DNA of 64,000 bases, taken from Flectonema sp. DT1601 (taxonomy: Eukaryota; Euglenozoa; Diplonemea; Diplonemida; Diplonemidae). The notes beneath the pieces are model-generated. The model had not been told where the DNA came from and did not search any database. It worked only from the letters and a program-made list of their open reading frames with translations. The stretch covers positions 1,364,001 to 1,428,000 of the forward strand of contig OZ025790.1 of NCBI GenBank assembly GCA_964019425.1. Direction: 5' to 3'. The translations under genes and the position numbers were made by a program. Positions 10,701 to 21,045 of the stretch are shown here, in pieces; the first letter of the stretch is position 1; every line of letters starts with the position of its first letter.

Positions 10701-13202
10701 ATGGTGAATGATGATGATGATGGTTTTGAGAAATTCTACGAAGGATTGGACGAGGGAACAGCTCCAATCATCGATTTGACAGAAACTGAAACATTACAAC
10801 CTTTTGGAGAAGTAAATAAAATAAAATCAAATAGATCCTACGAAGATGAGCAGAACAGTGACGTCAGTGATGTGAGTTCCACTATAGTACTGCCCTCAAC
10901 AGATATGATTAAGGAATCTGAGTTATACGAAGAAACTACGAGCAGAATGGCTGTGGAGAAAATGGAAACGTGTGATTGGAAAACTATAACAACAACAGCA
11001 GTGGAAGAAGAACAAAATCCTTTCTTTGGAAAGTGTCGAAGACCAACCCCAACAGAAACAGATTACCCTCAACAATATCAAAGGAGGCTATCGATGGGTT
11101 TTTCAGCTTTAAGGAGGTGCTCTCTGGAACATAAAAAACATCAAATTTGTATCATCAGAAAACCATCTCTCATAACCGACAACAGAACCAAAGAAGAAGT
11201 CATCAAAACATCTGCAGCTAAACTTTTGGAACTTCATTCAATCGCTAATAAACTGAACCATTCTCTGACTGTGGAAAGGTCAGCAGCAACCAGTGCGTAT
11301 CTCATGATTGACGGATCAAAATCATCAACTCCCTCCTCTCTGGCAGAAGCGGTCGAAACGATCTCAAACGCCGGAGCTAAGGAGTTTGAGATTCATGAAA
11401 AATGGCAAGCAGCGAAGAACAGGTTCACTCTCTCTCATGAAGACAGTGTTCTCTGGAATCATCATTTACAGACAATGGACTCAGTAGATGCTGCCATTCA
11501 TCACAATAGATTCTCTCAAGTTAAAGCATTTGATAACAGAGTTAGAAATAGTACCTCGATAGTTAGAATTTCTGAGAGGGGACTCGAAGCATCTGCTAAG
11601 AACAAAATGAAATTGAAAGAAAAATTCGAAGCTGAGGCGATGCAACACAAACACTACCTTGAAAAACTTGAGTTGGAAAGGACAAAATTAAAGGAGGCAA
11701 TTGATCAATCGTATGGTGAAAAGAAGGTCTCCTCTATGAACCGATACTTGTATTTGAGTGAAGAAGTCGTTCCGTCAGTTACGTCAGAATTTCAAAAACT
11801 TCTTGAGGACGAACCTCCACAACTAACCAAAGACGAAGAACGTATCCTTCGCGGTATTGAAGCAAAAAAACGACAAGCAGCCATCTCCCGTGAGCAAAAA
11901 CAAGAGATTTCGAGGAACGTTTTGAAAGCGAAGAGGGAATACGCTCGGAACAATATCGACGACCTCAAGGAAAGACTAGTCGTAAGGGCGAAGGTTTCTC
12001 TGGAATTTCAATCTTCGATCCATTTTACCTGCAGCACCCTAATTCTAAAAGCAGAATACAAAGCACTTCAGCGAGCTATACAAGATCTCAACAGACTACT
12101 GTCATTGTACATCGGTAATGATGAATGTGAAGACCAACTAATCATCCTTCAATGGAAGCTTTCTGTAGAGGAACAGAGAGTCGAAATCGACAGACTCTTA
12201 TCGCAAGTATTAGAGTCTCGAACTGAAGATTCTTCCTTAGCAGAGCTTGAAGAGAAAGAAAGAGTTGTACATCGGACAATGGTTGCTGAAGAAAGACAGA
12301 ACCAACGAGTATCAGAAACCGCCTTCTTAGAAAACATGGCTGACATAGCATTGTTAAGCAGACGTGTCTCTCAAGTGTTATCACCACCGAATGCTGCCCC
12401 ACCTTCATACTGGATTCAACCGGACCCGTCTACTTTTGATACGAATAATATGTTACCTGGAACATGGGTTTCTGCATTAAAGTCATCCATGATAACCTCA
12501 TTTAAAAATTGTACTCCGATGCTTCAACCAAAAAAAACGAGTTTACCGATTGGGTCACCAACACCATATTATATGCTTGATCTTGAGAGGACTGGAAACA
12601 CTTATGAGTTGCTTTCAGGGATCTCACCCATTGTGAAGTCAGCTGTATACAATAGAACATTCTTATTCAGTTTGTTTGTTATATCTGCGTGTGGTGTGTT
12701 GTCTGTGACGGATAATTCTCCTGTCGTTGTTAAAAAATTATCTAATGATTTGGTAGTGTTTCCTTCAATAAGAAAACCGACCTGCAGAGTTTCAAGAAGG
12801 AATCTACGAACCCGACCGAGAGAAATAATATCGTCGATGGATGATGAGTGCAGTGATAGTGGTTGTGATTTTGTTAAGGTGAGCACTCCTAAAAAGAATA
12901 CTTCTTCGAGTCCTAAAAAACGACGACGTAAGCAAATTGTTGATGAGCCAACCAGCCCAAAAGTCTTCACGCAAGCCACCACATTCTTCAAAGATCTGAA
13001 GACATCACCACGAGAGTTGTCGAGTTCTCTAACTTCGCCAGTCAATTCAGACAATTGTCGCATCCCATCTCTTGGTCTGAACCTCTCAGATCGTCAAACA
13101 AAGGTCTGCGGGATAGCGAAGAAGCAAAGGATACTTCGTAGGAGGCAGAAAGCGTTGCTTCAGGATTTGAAAGATTCCAGAGAGGAACGATTTATGAAAT
13201 AA
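10701..13202 (+). CDS. Coiled-coil protein with basic nuclear-type motif, function unknown
   Basis: 833 residues from the ATG at 10701. A longer frame from 10467 exists, but its first 78 codons are poly-T/poly-A translation upstream of an acceptor (CACTACTTTCACAG ending at 10659), so 10701 is preferred. The N-terminus is acidic (MVNDDDDGFEKF). Roughly residues 280-560 are rich in E/K/R/L/Q with heptad-like spacing (for example EKFEAEAMQHKHYLEKLELE) and probably form coiled coil. Near the C-terminus SSPKKRRRK resembles a nuclear localisation signal, amid several S/T-P sites. No enzymatic motif is visible and I do not recognise the family. A short frame-neutral hydrophobic patch around 12650-12690 is unusual and could hide a small intron. 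Confidence 0.75.
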   Translation: MVNDDDDGFEKFYEGLDEGTAPIIDLTETETLQPFGEVNKIKSNRSYEDEQNSDVSDVSSTIVLPSTDMIKESELYEETTSRMAVEKMETCDWKTITTTAVEEEQNPFFGKCRRPTPTETDYPQQYQRRLSMGFSALRRCSLEHKKHQICIIRKPSLITDNRTKEEVIKTSAAKLLELHSIANKLNHSLTVERSAATSAYLMIDGSKSSTPSSLAEAVETISNAGAKEFEIHEKWQAAKNRFTLSHEDSVLWNHHLQTMDSVDAAIHHNRFSQVKAFDNRVRNSTSIVRISERGLEASAKNKMKLKEKFEAEAMQHKHYLEKLELERTKLKEAIDQSYGEKKVSSMNRYLYLSEEVVPSVTSEFQKLLEDEPPQLTKDEERILRGIEAKKRQAAISREQKQEISRNVLKAKREYARNNIDDLKERLVVRAKVSLEFQSSIHFTCSTLILKAEYKALQRAIQDLNRLLSLYIGNDECEDQLIILQWKLSVEEQRVEIDRLLSQVLESRTEDSSLAELEEKERVVHRTMVAEERQNQRVSETAFLENMADIALLSRRVSQVLSPPNAAPPSYWIQPDPSTFDTNNMLPGTWVSALKSSMITSFKNCTPMLQPKKTSLPIGSPTPYYMLDLERTGNTYELLSGISPIVKSAVYNRTFLFSLFVISACGVLSVTDNSPVVVKKLSNDLVVFPSIRKPTCRVSRRNLRTRPREIISSMDDECSDSGCDFVKVSTPKKNTSSSPKKRRRKQIVDEPTSPKVFTQATTFFKDLKTSPRELSSSLTSPVNSDNCRIPSLGLNLSDRQTKVCGIAKKQRILRRRQKALLQDLKDSREERFMK

Positions 13203-13423
13203 ATAAAATGATGATCATCGACACCATTGAGGGGAAACTTTGGTTGACACGGCTCATACTACTCACCTGACGGATATTGATTATCTCTGGTCAGTGATAT
13301 GCAAAACTACTTGTTTTGTTCAATTCTTTTTTTTTTTTACACATCTTTTCATTAATACTTGACTTGTTAGATTTTCGTATTCATCGCCTGCTGGTCTTCT
13401 TCTCAGTGAGCAGCCTTATTCCG

Positions 13424-13454
<31 letters not shown>

Positions 13455-14104
13455 GGTTCTTTTCGTTAGTTATTATTATTATTATTATTGTTTTTTTTTC
13501 TCTCTTTTTTTTTTCTGTGTTAGTTTTTTTTTAATGTAAGACTTACTAAGTAAACGAAGGATGGCTCACACAAAGATGGTTGTCTCTAAAATGGTATAAA
13601 TAGCCATATTGACATAATATAATGGTGGCGTGTCAGCCGTCTCTTGCACTGCCTGCTTTGTAAAATCTGGTGAACACACGTCTGTGAGTCACGCGAATAA
13701 CTGGGCTTTCCCAGGGATTTTGACTTCCCTGACTTTGAAAAAAAAAAAAAAAAAAAAAGAAACCGAGTAATCCCGTTGTTGAGAGGGCAAACGCGATGAG
13801 TAGGACAGGTCTGACACCGCAGTGTCCCGCTTACTTTATTCGCTCCGAAGAAGTATTTCTTTTTTTTTTTTCGTTGTCCTCATGAACAGAATGCTCACAT
13901 TGTTATCGCCAATCCATCAGTGTGAAAACATTGCTAAAAAGATCCTTGAGTCTCACTTAGGGAATGAAATCAATACAGTCATTTACACAGTCTTTTTTTA
14001 TTAAATACCTGACCTGTTTGGATTTCTTTGAATTCATCGCCTGAGGAGGAGGAGGTGCTATAAATTAACTATTACTTTATTATCTTTTTAGGGTTTTAAC
14101 ATAT
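13203..14104. other. Intergenic stretch with small repeats
   Basis: A ~50-base segment at 13341-13392 is repeated in diverged form at 13990-14045; both contain a (G/A)ACTTG- or GACCTG-type core, then ATTCATCGCCTG. ATT trinucleotide runs lie at 13432-13490. Around 13791-13855 the sequence ACGCGATGAGTAGGACAG (also at 62068) is followed by a CACCGCAGTGTC hairpin related to the array at 29.5-30.0 kb. No gene was recognised. Confidence 0.55.
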
Positions 14105-15377
14105 ATGTCCGAGTTAGACTTCAGTGTTCTGGGAACCAGCGTGTCTTGTGATGAGCGTCGCCCAACTGATTCAGGTGGTTCTTGGTGTACTGATTTCTCA
14201 GTAGACAAAGTAATCCTCAGGTTAGAGTTTGAAGGAAGATGTTTCTTTGATACGATTCGAATAATAAATAACAACGCCTCTCATATCGAGGTCAGGGGAG
14301 GTGAGAAGTCTAATTCACCGTGGTACGATTCTAGAAAGGTAGTAGAGAAAACATTACTTCGAAACATGTGGGACCATAAAACTAATAAAAATAACAACTC
14401 TACCAACTTATTAATATGTAGTAAGGAATTCTCTTATCAAGAATTACTAATTGGACTTTATAATAATTGGGAACCCCCATCTAGAATAGGCCTCGAGTCG
14501 TTTAGTATCAGAGGACGACTCGATGGGAATCCTCAGGAATATACTGCGTATTCACCTCCTGTTAAGAATGGACCGAAAATCGTAAATTCATCGGCTGGAC
14601 CAGATCCTGTCGTTGTTTCAGAAAGTAAGATTATGTCTGCATGGTGCTCACAACCATCGGAAGCTCGTATCGAACAGAAACGAAAAAATGAAATTACGTC
14701 GGATGTGAAAGTTAGTAAAATTAATACACCCCAAAGTCTTGATCTTCCGAAACCAAAACCGAAAACAATTTCGAACCCTACGGTACCAAATGTACAACAA
14801 ATCCCACCTCCTCCTCCGGGTAAACCTCTTGCGGGAGTCACAGTATGTGTTATTATTTCAAGTGTTGAAAATAATAATAATAAAAAAAGAAGAGAAGTAA
14901 TTCGTTCCTTCTTTCATTGTCATCCTTGACCTGAAACCTTTCCGACAAACATCTTTATACTTGTGTTCGGTACAAAAAAATGAATAAATAAAATATAATC
15001 AGATATGCTTATCAGGATATAAGAATCCAGAAAGGTCTAATCTCAGAGACCAGGCATTAAAATTAGGAGCGAAATGTGCTGATGACTGGTCGAATGTATG
15101 AATCTTTTCTCCCCTTTATTACGATTTTGTACCTTGTTGCGAACAAACAAAACGAAAAGTGTTGAGTAAAAAAAATACATGAAGACATTTAGCAAAACCA
15201 TAACAGGGAGGTACTCATCTAGTATGTGCTTATGCTAATACTCCAAAATATCTGGAAGTTGAAAAGGAAGGAAACGGTCACATTGTTACAAAGGATTGGA
15301 TCGGCGTGGCAGCTGCAAGTGGTTCGCGACCTAATGAATTACTTTATCAACTTCGTAAGAAGGGAAAGCCATACTAA
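14105..15377 (+). CDS. XRCC1: XRCC1 DNA single-strand-break repair scaffold
   Basis: Three exons (14105-14842, 15003-15095, 15207-15377) join in phase 0 to give 333 residues. Residues ~1-150 resemble the XRCC1 N-terminal domain, which binds DNA polymerase beta in animals: SVSC near the start, KVILRLEFE, then IIN.NASHIEVRGG and ICSKEF...IGLESFSIRGR. A Pro/Lys-rich linker with PPPPPGKPLAG follows. A single BRCT domain (~245-320) is close to XRCC1 BRCT-1: SGYKNPERSNLRDQALKLGA, then HLVCAYANTPKY and IVTKDWI. Animal XRCC1 is ~630 residues with a second BRCT that binds DNA ligase III; that domain is absent here and a stop follows directly. The second and third exons are too short to stand out alone. 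A leader acceptor TATCTTTTTAG ends at 14091. Confidence 0.88.
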
Positions 15378-15499
15378 AAACAACTCGCGTTTAGTTTTTT
15401 TTTTTTTTTTTTTTTTGATTCTGTCTACACGATAACGACGTTCTTGCAAAAACCTGCAATAATAATAATAATAATAATATCCCTTTTTTTATTTGGTTA

Positions 15500-15640
15500 T
15501 TTAAACCATGAAAAGGGGAGGGGGGGTTCGAGAGACCCCCAAATTACCATTTATATGGTGCGGGCTCACCGATCACCACCTCGCGAAAACAACACCAATC
15601 CGGTACCGGGACATCCTAACTACCCACTAGTTTCTTTGAA
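15500..15640 (+). mobile_element. Fragment of the 1.8 kb transposon's terminal repeat
   Basis: The stretch follows the order of the left terminal repeat at 1699: TTTAAACCATGA, a G/C run, then GCTCACCGATCACCACC, CGCGAAAAC, AATCCGGTACCGGGACATCCTAAC and CACTAGTTT. Identity is about 70-75% by eye. No matching second end was found nearby, so it is a solo fragment or a much shortened relative. Confidence 0.65.
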
Positions 15641-15786
15641 CAATTACCGATATGTGACTACGATGCGGAATACATAACCACAATTGTTTTTTTTTTTTTG
15701 GTTTTTTTGTTCCATAAGTTTTTTTTCCCTTGCCCTTTTCAGGAGTTGCGCTAATCACTACTAAATAGATAGCGCACACCACAAAG

Positions 15787-18700
15787 ATGGCCCCGATGGA
15801 GGCGGCGAGAGATGTGCTGCTTAAGATGGATTCTGAAGACGCTATTCAAGTTCTAATTGACGTTGTTGGAAGGGTTGCTGTTTGGGATAAATTAATTGGA
15901 AGAGGTTTGGTTGAGAAATTATGTCTTCAAGATAAACAGTGTTGGTCATCAGCTTTAGAAGGAAGGGGATGGTGTGTGGAAGAAATGATTTCAATTGGTG
16001 TGAAGAAAAGATTTTCAAGAAGAGGATCACTCAACCACAAACCAGCTTTTTCTATAACAGTAGTACCTCCTCCAAAGAAGTCGTGTTATCGAAAGTGTAG
16101 TCCTTCTCCTACCCACGGCCTTCGAAGGTTATCAAGCAGATCAAAGTCACCTCCATCAAATAGATACGCTCGTAATAGAAGTGTATCTTGTGAAGTTCCT
16201 GTACGTTTTCACCTCGACAGCATGGCATCGTGTACTCTGGCTGCGCCTGTTCCCGCAAGAAAAAGAACAACAACACCACCTCCTTCATCATCAAAAAGAG
16301 AAATTCAAGTAAAAGAAAAAATACAAATGCTCAGAGACAAATATGGAGACGCCCCTCCTGCAGTCGGTGGTAAGGCTCCTCCAAAGATATCACCTCGAGT
16401 TCCGATCAGAAGGTGTAAGTCAGAGTTGTTATCTCCAACGCATTTGAGAGAAACCAGACGATCTGTTTCTGTGTATGTACAACCGAGTAAGCAAGCTACT
16501 GGGAAGTCCACTGCCGACCCTGTTCCAGATGTCGAGAAGCATCTCGTAGGGGCAGGCTTCTCTTCTTTTAAGAAAGAAAAGCCGAGTAAAGTATCACTCA
16601 CACCCTCTCCAGTCGTCTCATCAACGTTCAGTCCGACATCAATACCGTACTACAGTGAAAGTAGTATGAGTCCTGTTCAGTTGCCTCATTCTGAGGGGGA
16701 AGAAGAAATACTGTCTCCGATATTGTCACCAACAGGCGTTCCAAATGGGATTAAAAAAATGCAGACTAGCTCTCCAGCAATCACCGGCGTACCGAAATCT
16801 GTTAAGAAATTAGCTAGTAGAGATAGGCTTCCTTCAAGTAGTCCTGTCCGTACCCCGGCCAGAACTAATCTTTCGGCAAGAAAACAACCCAGAAGAACAC
16901 CAACGTCTCCGATAATGAACGCGGCTATGGTTTCTCGTCCGCTTTCGCAGTCGTCTCCGGAAATAAGAAGTAACGGATCCGGGACTCGAACTGAACGAGT
17001 TCAGAGGAATAGTCCTCAGATGGCACCTGTTGAAGTTCAATCTGATGACGATTCTCAAGTAGTTGGTAGCAGTCAAGACACTGAACAGATTCCCGAATAT
17101 CAAATTCCTGTTAGGGCTCGAAGCCCTCCATTGCAACCTTCCGCTGCTGCAGAAAGCATTCCGCCTTACCAAACTCCAACGAAGTCTTCGCAATCAAAAT
17201 CTCTGCCTCTAAGATCGAGCCCTCCAGCAAGACCTGCACACGAACCGATTCCATCGTATCAAAGCCCAAGTAAAACCCTAAGCCCGCCATCAAAACCTTC
17301 TGATACCCGGATTCGATCTGGACAACAAAGTCCCCCAGCTGGACCAAGCAAATCACCTACAAATCAGAGCCCTCCGCTAAAACCCTCGCCGTCAGCATTC
17401 GACAGAGTAAGCCTAGCACAGAGCCCTCCATCACAACCGCAGAACTCAAAACCCAGCGATGTCGGAGCTCTAGCTGGAGCCGCAAAGCCCGTCGAGGCCA
17501 AGGCACAGCCCTCAAGAAGTCCACCATTAAAAGCATCTGACGGAGTGAACGAAATAAGTCGAGCACAGAGCCCTCCAATACAACCGCAGAAATCAAAACC
17601 CAGCGACGCCGGGACTCGAACTGGAACCGCGAAACTTGTCGAGGCCGCTTCAAGAAGCCCGCCATTAAAAGCATCTGACGGAGAGAAAGTAGTAGTAAGT
17701 CGAGCACAGAGCCCTCCAGCGCAACCGCAGAAAGCAAAGTCCAGCGACGCCGGGACTCGAACTGGAACCGCAAAATCCGTCGGGGCCAATGCACAGTCAT
17801 CAAGGCATGAAAGCCCTCCTGCGACGCGATCCGGAACCGTGCAGCCCTCAAGGCAAAACCCGTCTTTGAAATCCCCACCTTCACAGCCGGTATCCGACGG
17901 AGCGAAAGTAGCAAGTCGAGCACAGAGCCCTCCGGCACAACCACAGAAATCAAAACCTAACGACATCGGGAATCGTACTGGAACCACAAAACCCGTCGAA
18001 GTCAGAGACCAAAATTCAAGGCATCAGAGCCCTCCTGCAACTCGAACTGCAAAACCTGTCGAGCTCAAGGCACAGCCCTTAAGAAGCCCGCCATTAATAG
18101 CATCTGACGGAATGAAAGTAGTAGTAAGTCGAGCACAGAGCCCTCCAGCGCAACCGCAGAAATCAAAACCCAGCGACGCCGGGACTCGAACTGGAACCAC
18201 GAAACCCGTCGAAGTCAAAAACCAACCCTCAAGGCATCAGAGCCCTCCTGCAACTCGAACTGGAACCGCAAAACCTGTCGAGTCCGCTTCAAGAAGTCAG
18301 CCATTAAAAGCATCTGACAGAGTGAACGAAGTAAGTAGAACACGGAGCCCTCCAATACAACCGCGGAAATCAAAATCAAGTGACGTCAAAGTCAATGCGC
18401 AGCCCTCAAGCCATCCATCGCAATCAAAGTCTGAGTCGGATGTGAAAAAGATACCGACAAAGAGTGTGACCAGTCCGACTAACGAAGAGTTAGAGATTGT
18501 AATTGAATTACCGATGATGGACGGTCTGGGTGAAGCTGTTGGATCGACACCTCCGATGGCACAAACGACGGTACCAATTGGAATTAAAGAAGATGTGAAA
18601 AATATTGTTTCGCCAAAAAACTTTCCAACATCACCTACAATGACTGCAGGAAAGGTGAAAAAACCAAACTCTCCTACGGTGGTAAGAGCTAAAAGCCCAC

Positions 18701-19365
18701 CTAAAGCAGCAAGAAAAACATCACCGACAAGAAGAGCGGCTACCCCAAAACAAGTTTGTATTACTCCACCGACACTGACAAGTGTTGATGACGAAGTTGA
18801 TACTCCGATAGAGACATTTATACTACCGGAGGCGGAATTACAAGACGACGACGACGACGCAATTAGATGCGTACCTCAACAAAGTAACAAAACAGTTTGC
18901 AGCAGTGTTGCTGATGATATGGTCGACAGCTCTATAAGCGATTTCAAAATTACGTTCGTTGACACTCCCATTGAGACCGGTCTCAATGATTCAATAAAAA
19001 TGTACGACAGCAGTGAAGAAATCGGAGATTTCGCAGCAAAGTCTGGAAGCAGTAAAAAAAACACACCTCCAATGACTGCGATAAATATCAACGTTGTGAG
19101 TCAGAAGAGAAACAGTACGATTCCACCTCTCACGTTGGGTAATTTAAGTGCCGTAATGAAACCAGAAATTGATTCTGCTAACTTCCTCAACATTCCTGGT
19201 TTTGTTAAACGAAAACCATCCAGTTCAGCAGTCAGTAATTGCGACAGCGATCGCTCTCACTATGACATGCCTCCACTTTCTCCAATGCCGTCAATGATGC
19301 GTGTAGACGGTTCTGCTCCGCCGATGAGCCCACTTTTAGGACCTCTGGATTCACCTCCTCCATAA
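15787..19365 (+). CDS. Large SPP-repeat, disordered protein, function unknown
   Basis: 1192 residues. The first ~80 residues look folded (helical, with EDAIQVLIDVVGRVAVWDKL and WCVEEMISIGVKKRFSRRGS). The rest is Ser/Pro/Lys/Arg-rich and probably disordered, with dozens of SPP, SPS and TPP sites typical of proline-directed kinase targets. Residues ~530-900 carry imperfect tandem repeats built from SRAQSPP(A/I)QPQKSKPSD, then GTRTGTAKPVE and RSPPLKASDG. The C-terminal ~200 residues are more acidic (DDDDD) and end in a proline cluster. Such composition occurs in microtubule-associated and scaffold proteins, but no specific family is recognised. The leader acceptor CCCTTTTCAG ends at 15742. The repeats make long shadow frames on the minus strand. 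Confidence 0.82.
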   Translation: MAPMEAARDVLLKMDSEDAIQVLIDVVGRVAVWDKLIGRGLVEKLCLQDKQCWSSALEGRGWCVEEMISIGVKKRFSRRGSLNHKPAFSITVVPPPKKSCYRKCSPSPTHGLRRLSSRSKSPPSNRYARNRSVSCEVPVRFHLDSMASCTLAAPVPARKRTTTPPPSSSKREIQVKEKIQMLRDKYGDAPPAVGGKAPPKISPRVPIRRCKSELLSPTHLRETRRSVSVYVQPSKQATGKSTADPVPDVEKHLVGAGFSSFKKEKPSKVSLTPSPVVSSTFSPTSIPYYSESSMSPVQLPHSEGEEEILSPILSPTGVPNGIKKMQTSSPAITGVPKSVKKLASRDRLPSSSPVRTPARTNLSARKQPRRTPTSPIMNAAMVSRPLSQSSPEIRSNGSGTRTERVQRNSPQMAPVEVQSDDDSQVVGSSQDTEQIPEYQIPVRARSPPLQPSAAAESIPPYQTPTKSSQSKSLPLRSSPPARPAHEPIPSYQSPSKTLSPPSKPSDTRIRSGQQSPPAGPSKSPTNQSPPLKPSPSAFDRVSLAQSPPSQPQNSKPSDVGALAGAAKPVEAKAQPSRSPPLKASDGVNEISRAQSPPIQPQKSKPSDAGTRTGTAKLVEAASRSPPLKASDGEKVVVSRAQSPPAQPQKAKSSDAGTRTGTAKSVGANAQSSRHESPPATRSGTVQPSRQNPSLKSPPSQPVSDGAKVASRAQSPPAQPQKSKPNDIGNRTGTTKPVEVRDQNSRHQSPPATRTAKPVELKAQPLRSPPLIASDGMKVVVSRAQSPPAQPQKSKPSDAGTRTGTTKPVEVKNQPSRHQSPPATRTGTAKPVESASRSQPLKASDRVNEVSRTRSPPIQPRKSKSSDVKVNAQPSSHPSQSKSESDVKKIPTKSVTSPTNEELEIVIELPMMDGLGEAVGSTPPMAQTTVPIGIKEDVKNIVSPKNFPTSPTMTAGKVKKPNSPTVVRAKSPPKAARKTSPTRRAATPKQVCITPPTLTSVDDEVDTPIETFILPEAELQDDDDDAIRCVPQQSNKTVCSSVADDMVDSSISDFKITFVDTPIETGLNDSIKMYDSSEEIGDFAAKSGSSKKNTPPMTAININVVSQKRNSTIPPLTLGNLSAVMKPEIDSANFLNIPGFVKRKPSSSAVSNCDSDRSHYDMPPLSPMPSMMRVDGSAPPMSPLLGPLDSPPP
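17400..18400 (+). repeat. Imperfect coding tandem repeats in the SPP protein
   Basis: Roughly five diverged units share AGTCGAGCACAGAGCCCTCC, then CGCAGAAATCAAAACC and GCCGGGACTCGAACTGGAACC. Copies of the first block start near 17541, 17697, 17914 and 18126. All units keep the reading frame. Confidence 0.8.
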
Positions 19366-19370
19366 AATAT

Positions 19371-19525
19371 GGAAAATAGTAAAAGAAAGCGCACCTCCTA
19401 CAAAAGACTTCCTCAACACTTGTGGGTACTCAGTAATTGCGACAGCGATCACCCTCACTTTGCTACCTCCAATGATGTGTGGAAACAGTTCGTGTGTTTC
19501 ACCACCTCTGGATTCATCTCCTTTC
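19371..19525 (+). pseudogene. Decayed echo of the preceding gene's 3' end
   Basis: Immediately after the stop of the SPP-repeat gene, the sequence resembles that gene's last ~180 coding bases. CTTCCTCAACA, CAGTAATTGCGACAGCGATC, CTCACT and CCTCTGGATTCA are shared in the same order with 19189-19355. The copy is shorter, frame-disrupted and lies in the presumed 3' UTR. The likely origin is an old tandem duplication of the gene end. Confidence 0.75.
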
Positions 19526-19846
19526 TTAGGGATAACTTTGAGATCGTTTTTTTTTTTTTTTTTTTTTTTGAAAAAAAGAAGCGATATTTTACCGTCGCTA
19601 ACTACTACCACTAGTTACGCCGCAGGTAGTCAAGTTTTGAAGTGAGCTGTTTTTTTTTTTTTTTCTTTGCCTTGTGAATATTAATAACTGGTAGCCACCA
19701 ATCTAGCGATGGAAGGAGGAGGTCTTGTGATATACACTATGGTTTAACCTGAGAGTTTGTTCAAAAAAAAAAAATAGACACCCAGAAATCACACTTGCGT
19801 ACAATAGAGAATAGTGCTGGAGTGTGTATTGCAGCAAGCCTCGTCA

Positions 19847-19878
<32 letters not shown>

Positions 19879-20241
19879 TGTTTGTTTGTTTTTTCCCAAA
19901 CCGGATGTACAAAAAAAAAAAATAACTGTGTAATTGTTTTTTTTCTTCCAAAGAAAGAGAACAAAACCTCACTACTAAAGTATTTTAATTTTTTTGTAGT
20001 GATACCACATGTTTAACTAACCCTTTCACTTGTTTTTTTTTTTTTTTTTTTTTTTTGATGATGACGATGATATGTCTGAATCGATGAACCCCTGTGCCTT
20101 ATTGTAAAGGTATCGGACACGTTAGGTATATTCAAATAAAAAAAAAAAAAAAAAAAAAAACCTTAACTATTTGTTATTTTTCTTTCTTTCTTTTTTTCTT
20201 TTTCTTTCTCACCTTTTATGCTCTCGTTTAAGAGCAGCAGC

Positions 20242-20273
<32 letters not shown>

Positions 20274-20587
20274 CTTCATTGGAAATAAAGCATTCCCCCT
20301 AAGGAGGAAAAAGAAAATAAATACTACTTTTTTTTTTTTTTTTTTAAAAATATTTTTTTATTTTGTTATGTTTAGTTCTGTTGTGAAAATGTTCATAGAC
20401 TGTTTCTTGTCTGCGAACGGGTTGGCGCTTCTTGTAGTAGTTTTTCTGCCCCAGTATACATACAAAAAAAAAAAAAAAAAAAAAATAGAGGCAAAGAGAG
20501 GAGAATAGTGATACTCTGTAAACCGTAACATCACTTCACTGTATCCTTAACAGATAGTTTAAAAAAAAAAAAAAAAAATGCATCGTT

Positions 20588-20680
20588 TGCATCATTATAA
20601 TTATGTTAATATGATACAACACAGTTTGTATTCTTACAAAAAAAATCAAACTAATTTATCTCCCCCCTTCGCATCTTATA
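20588..20680 (+). repeat. Local direct repeat, unit 1
   Basis: The order TTATGTTRATATGATACAA, TTTGTATT, ACAAAATCAAAC and CCCCCCTTCGCAT matches 20962-21045. This is a diverged duplication about 375 bases apart. Confidence 0.65.
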
Positions 20681-20853
20681 CTTTCTACATTTATTGTAGA
20701 AGAGTGCTCCACTAGTAGTGCGCTACGAACTAGTAACAACAAGAAGAATGTTTTTATATATAAACATTATAACAAAGTAACTACATCCTAGTCTTGCTAA
20801 CTAAGATGCTTCAGTCACAACAGATGATTGACTTACTTCTACACCATAACTGA

Positions 20854-20974
20854 TGATGAGAGAATAGAGGTAAGAGGTATATGGATTACTCTCGAAACCT
20901 AAATAGTTACTTTAAAAGGCTAAGTTAAGCATCACACCTAGTCACTGTATCTCAGAACTAATGTTAAATTATCG
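20854..20974 (+). repeat. Dispersed repeat R3, copy 2
   Basis: Matches 638-726; here a ~35-base insertion separates the TTTAAAAGGCT part from the ATGTTAAATTATCG part. Confidence 0.75.
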
Positions 20975-21045
20975 TTATGTTGTCTATGATACAATGCATT
21001 TGTATTTTACGTACAAAATCAAACAGTTAACCCCCCTTCGCATGG
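20962..21045 (+). repeat. Local direct repeat, unit 2
   Basis: Diverged copy of 20588-20680, ending in the same CCCCCCTTCGCAT. Confidence 0.65.

Noticed and set aside
11993-12033. Possible 41-base intron in the coiled-coil gene
   Set aside because: Removing it would shift the frame, while the unspliced frame stays open.
17357-17987. Two long overlapping minus-strand frames
   Set aside because: They mirror the tandem SPP repeats of the + strand gene and have no independent start context or family match.
17575-18200. Repeated B-box-like GTTCGAGTCCCGG on the minus strand
   Set aside because: It is part of the coding repeat encoding GTRTGT; no tRNA fold.
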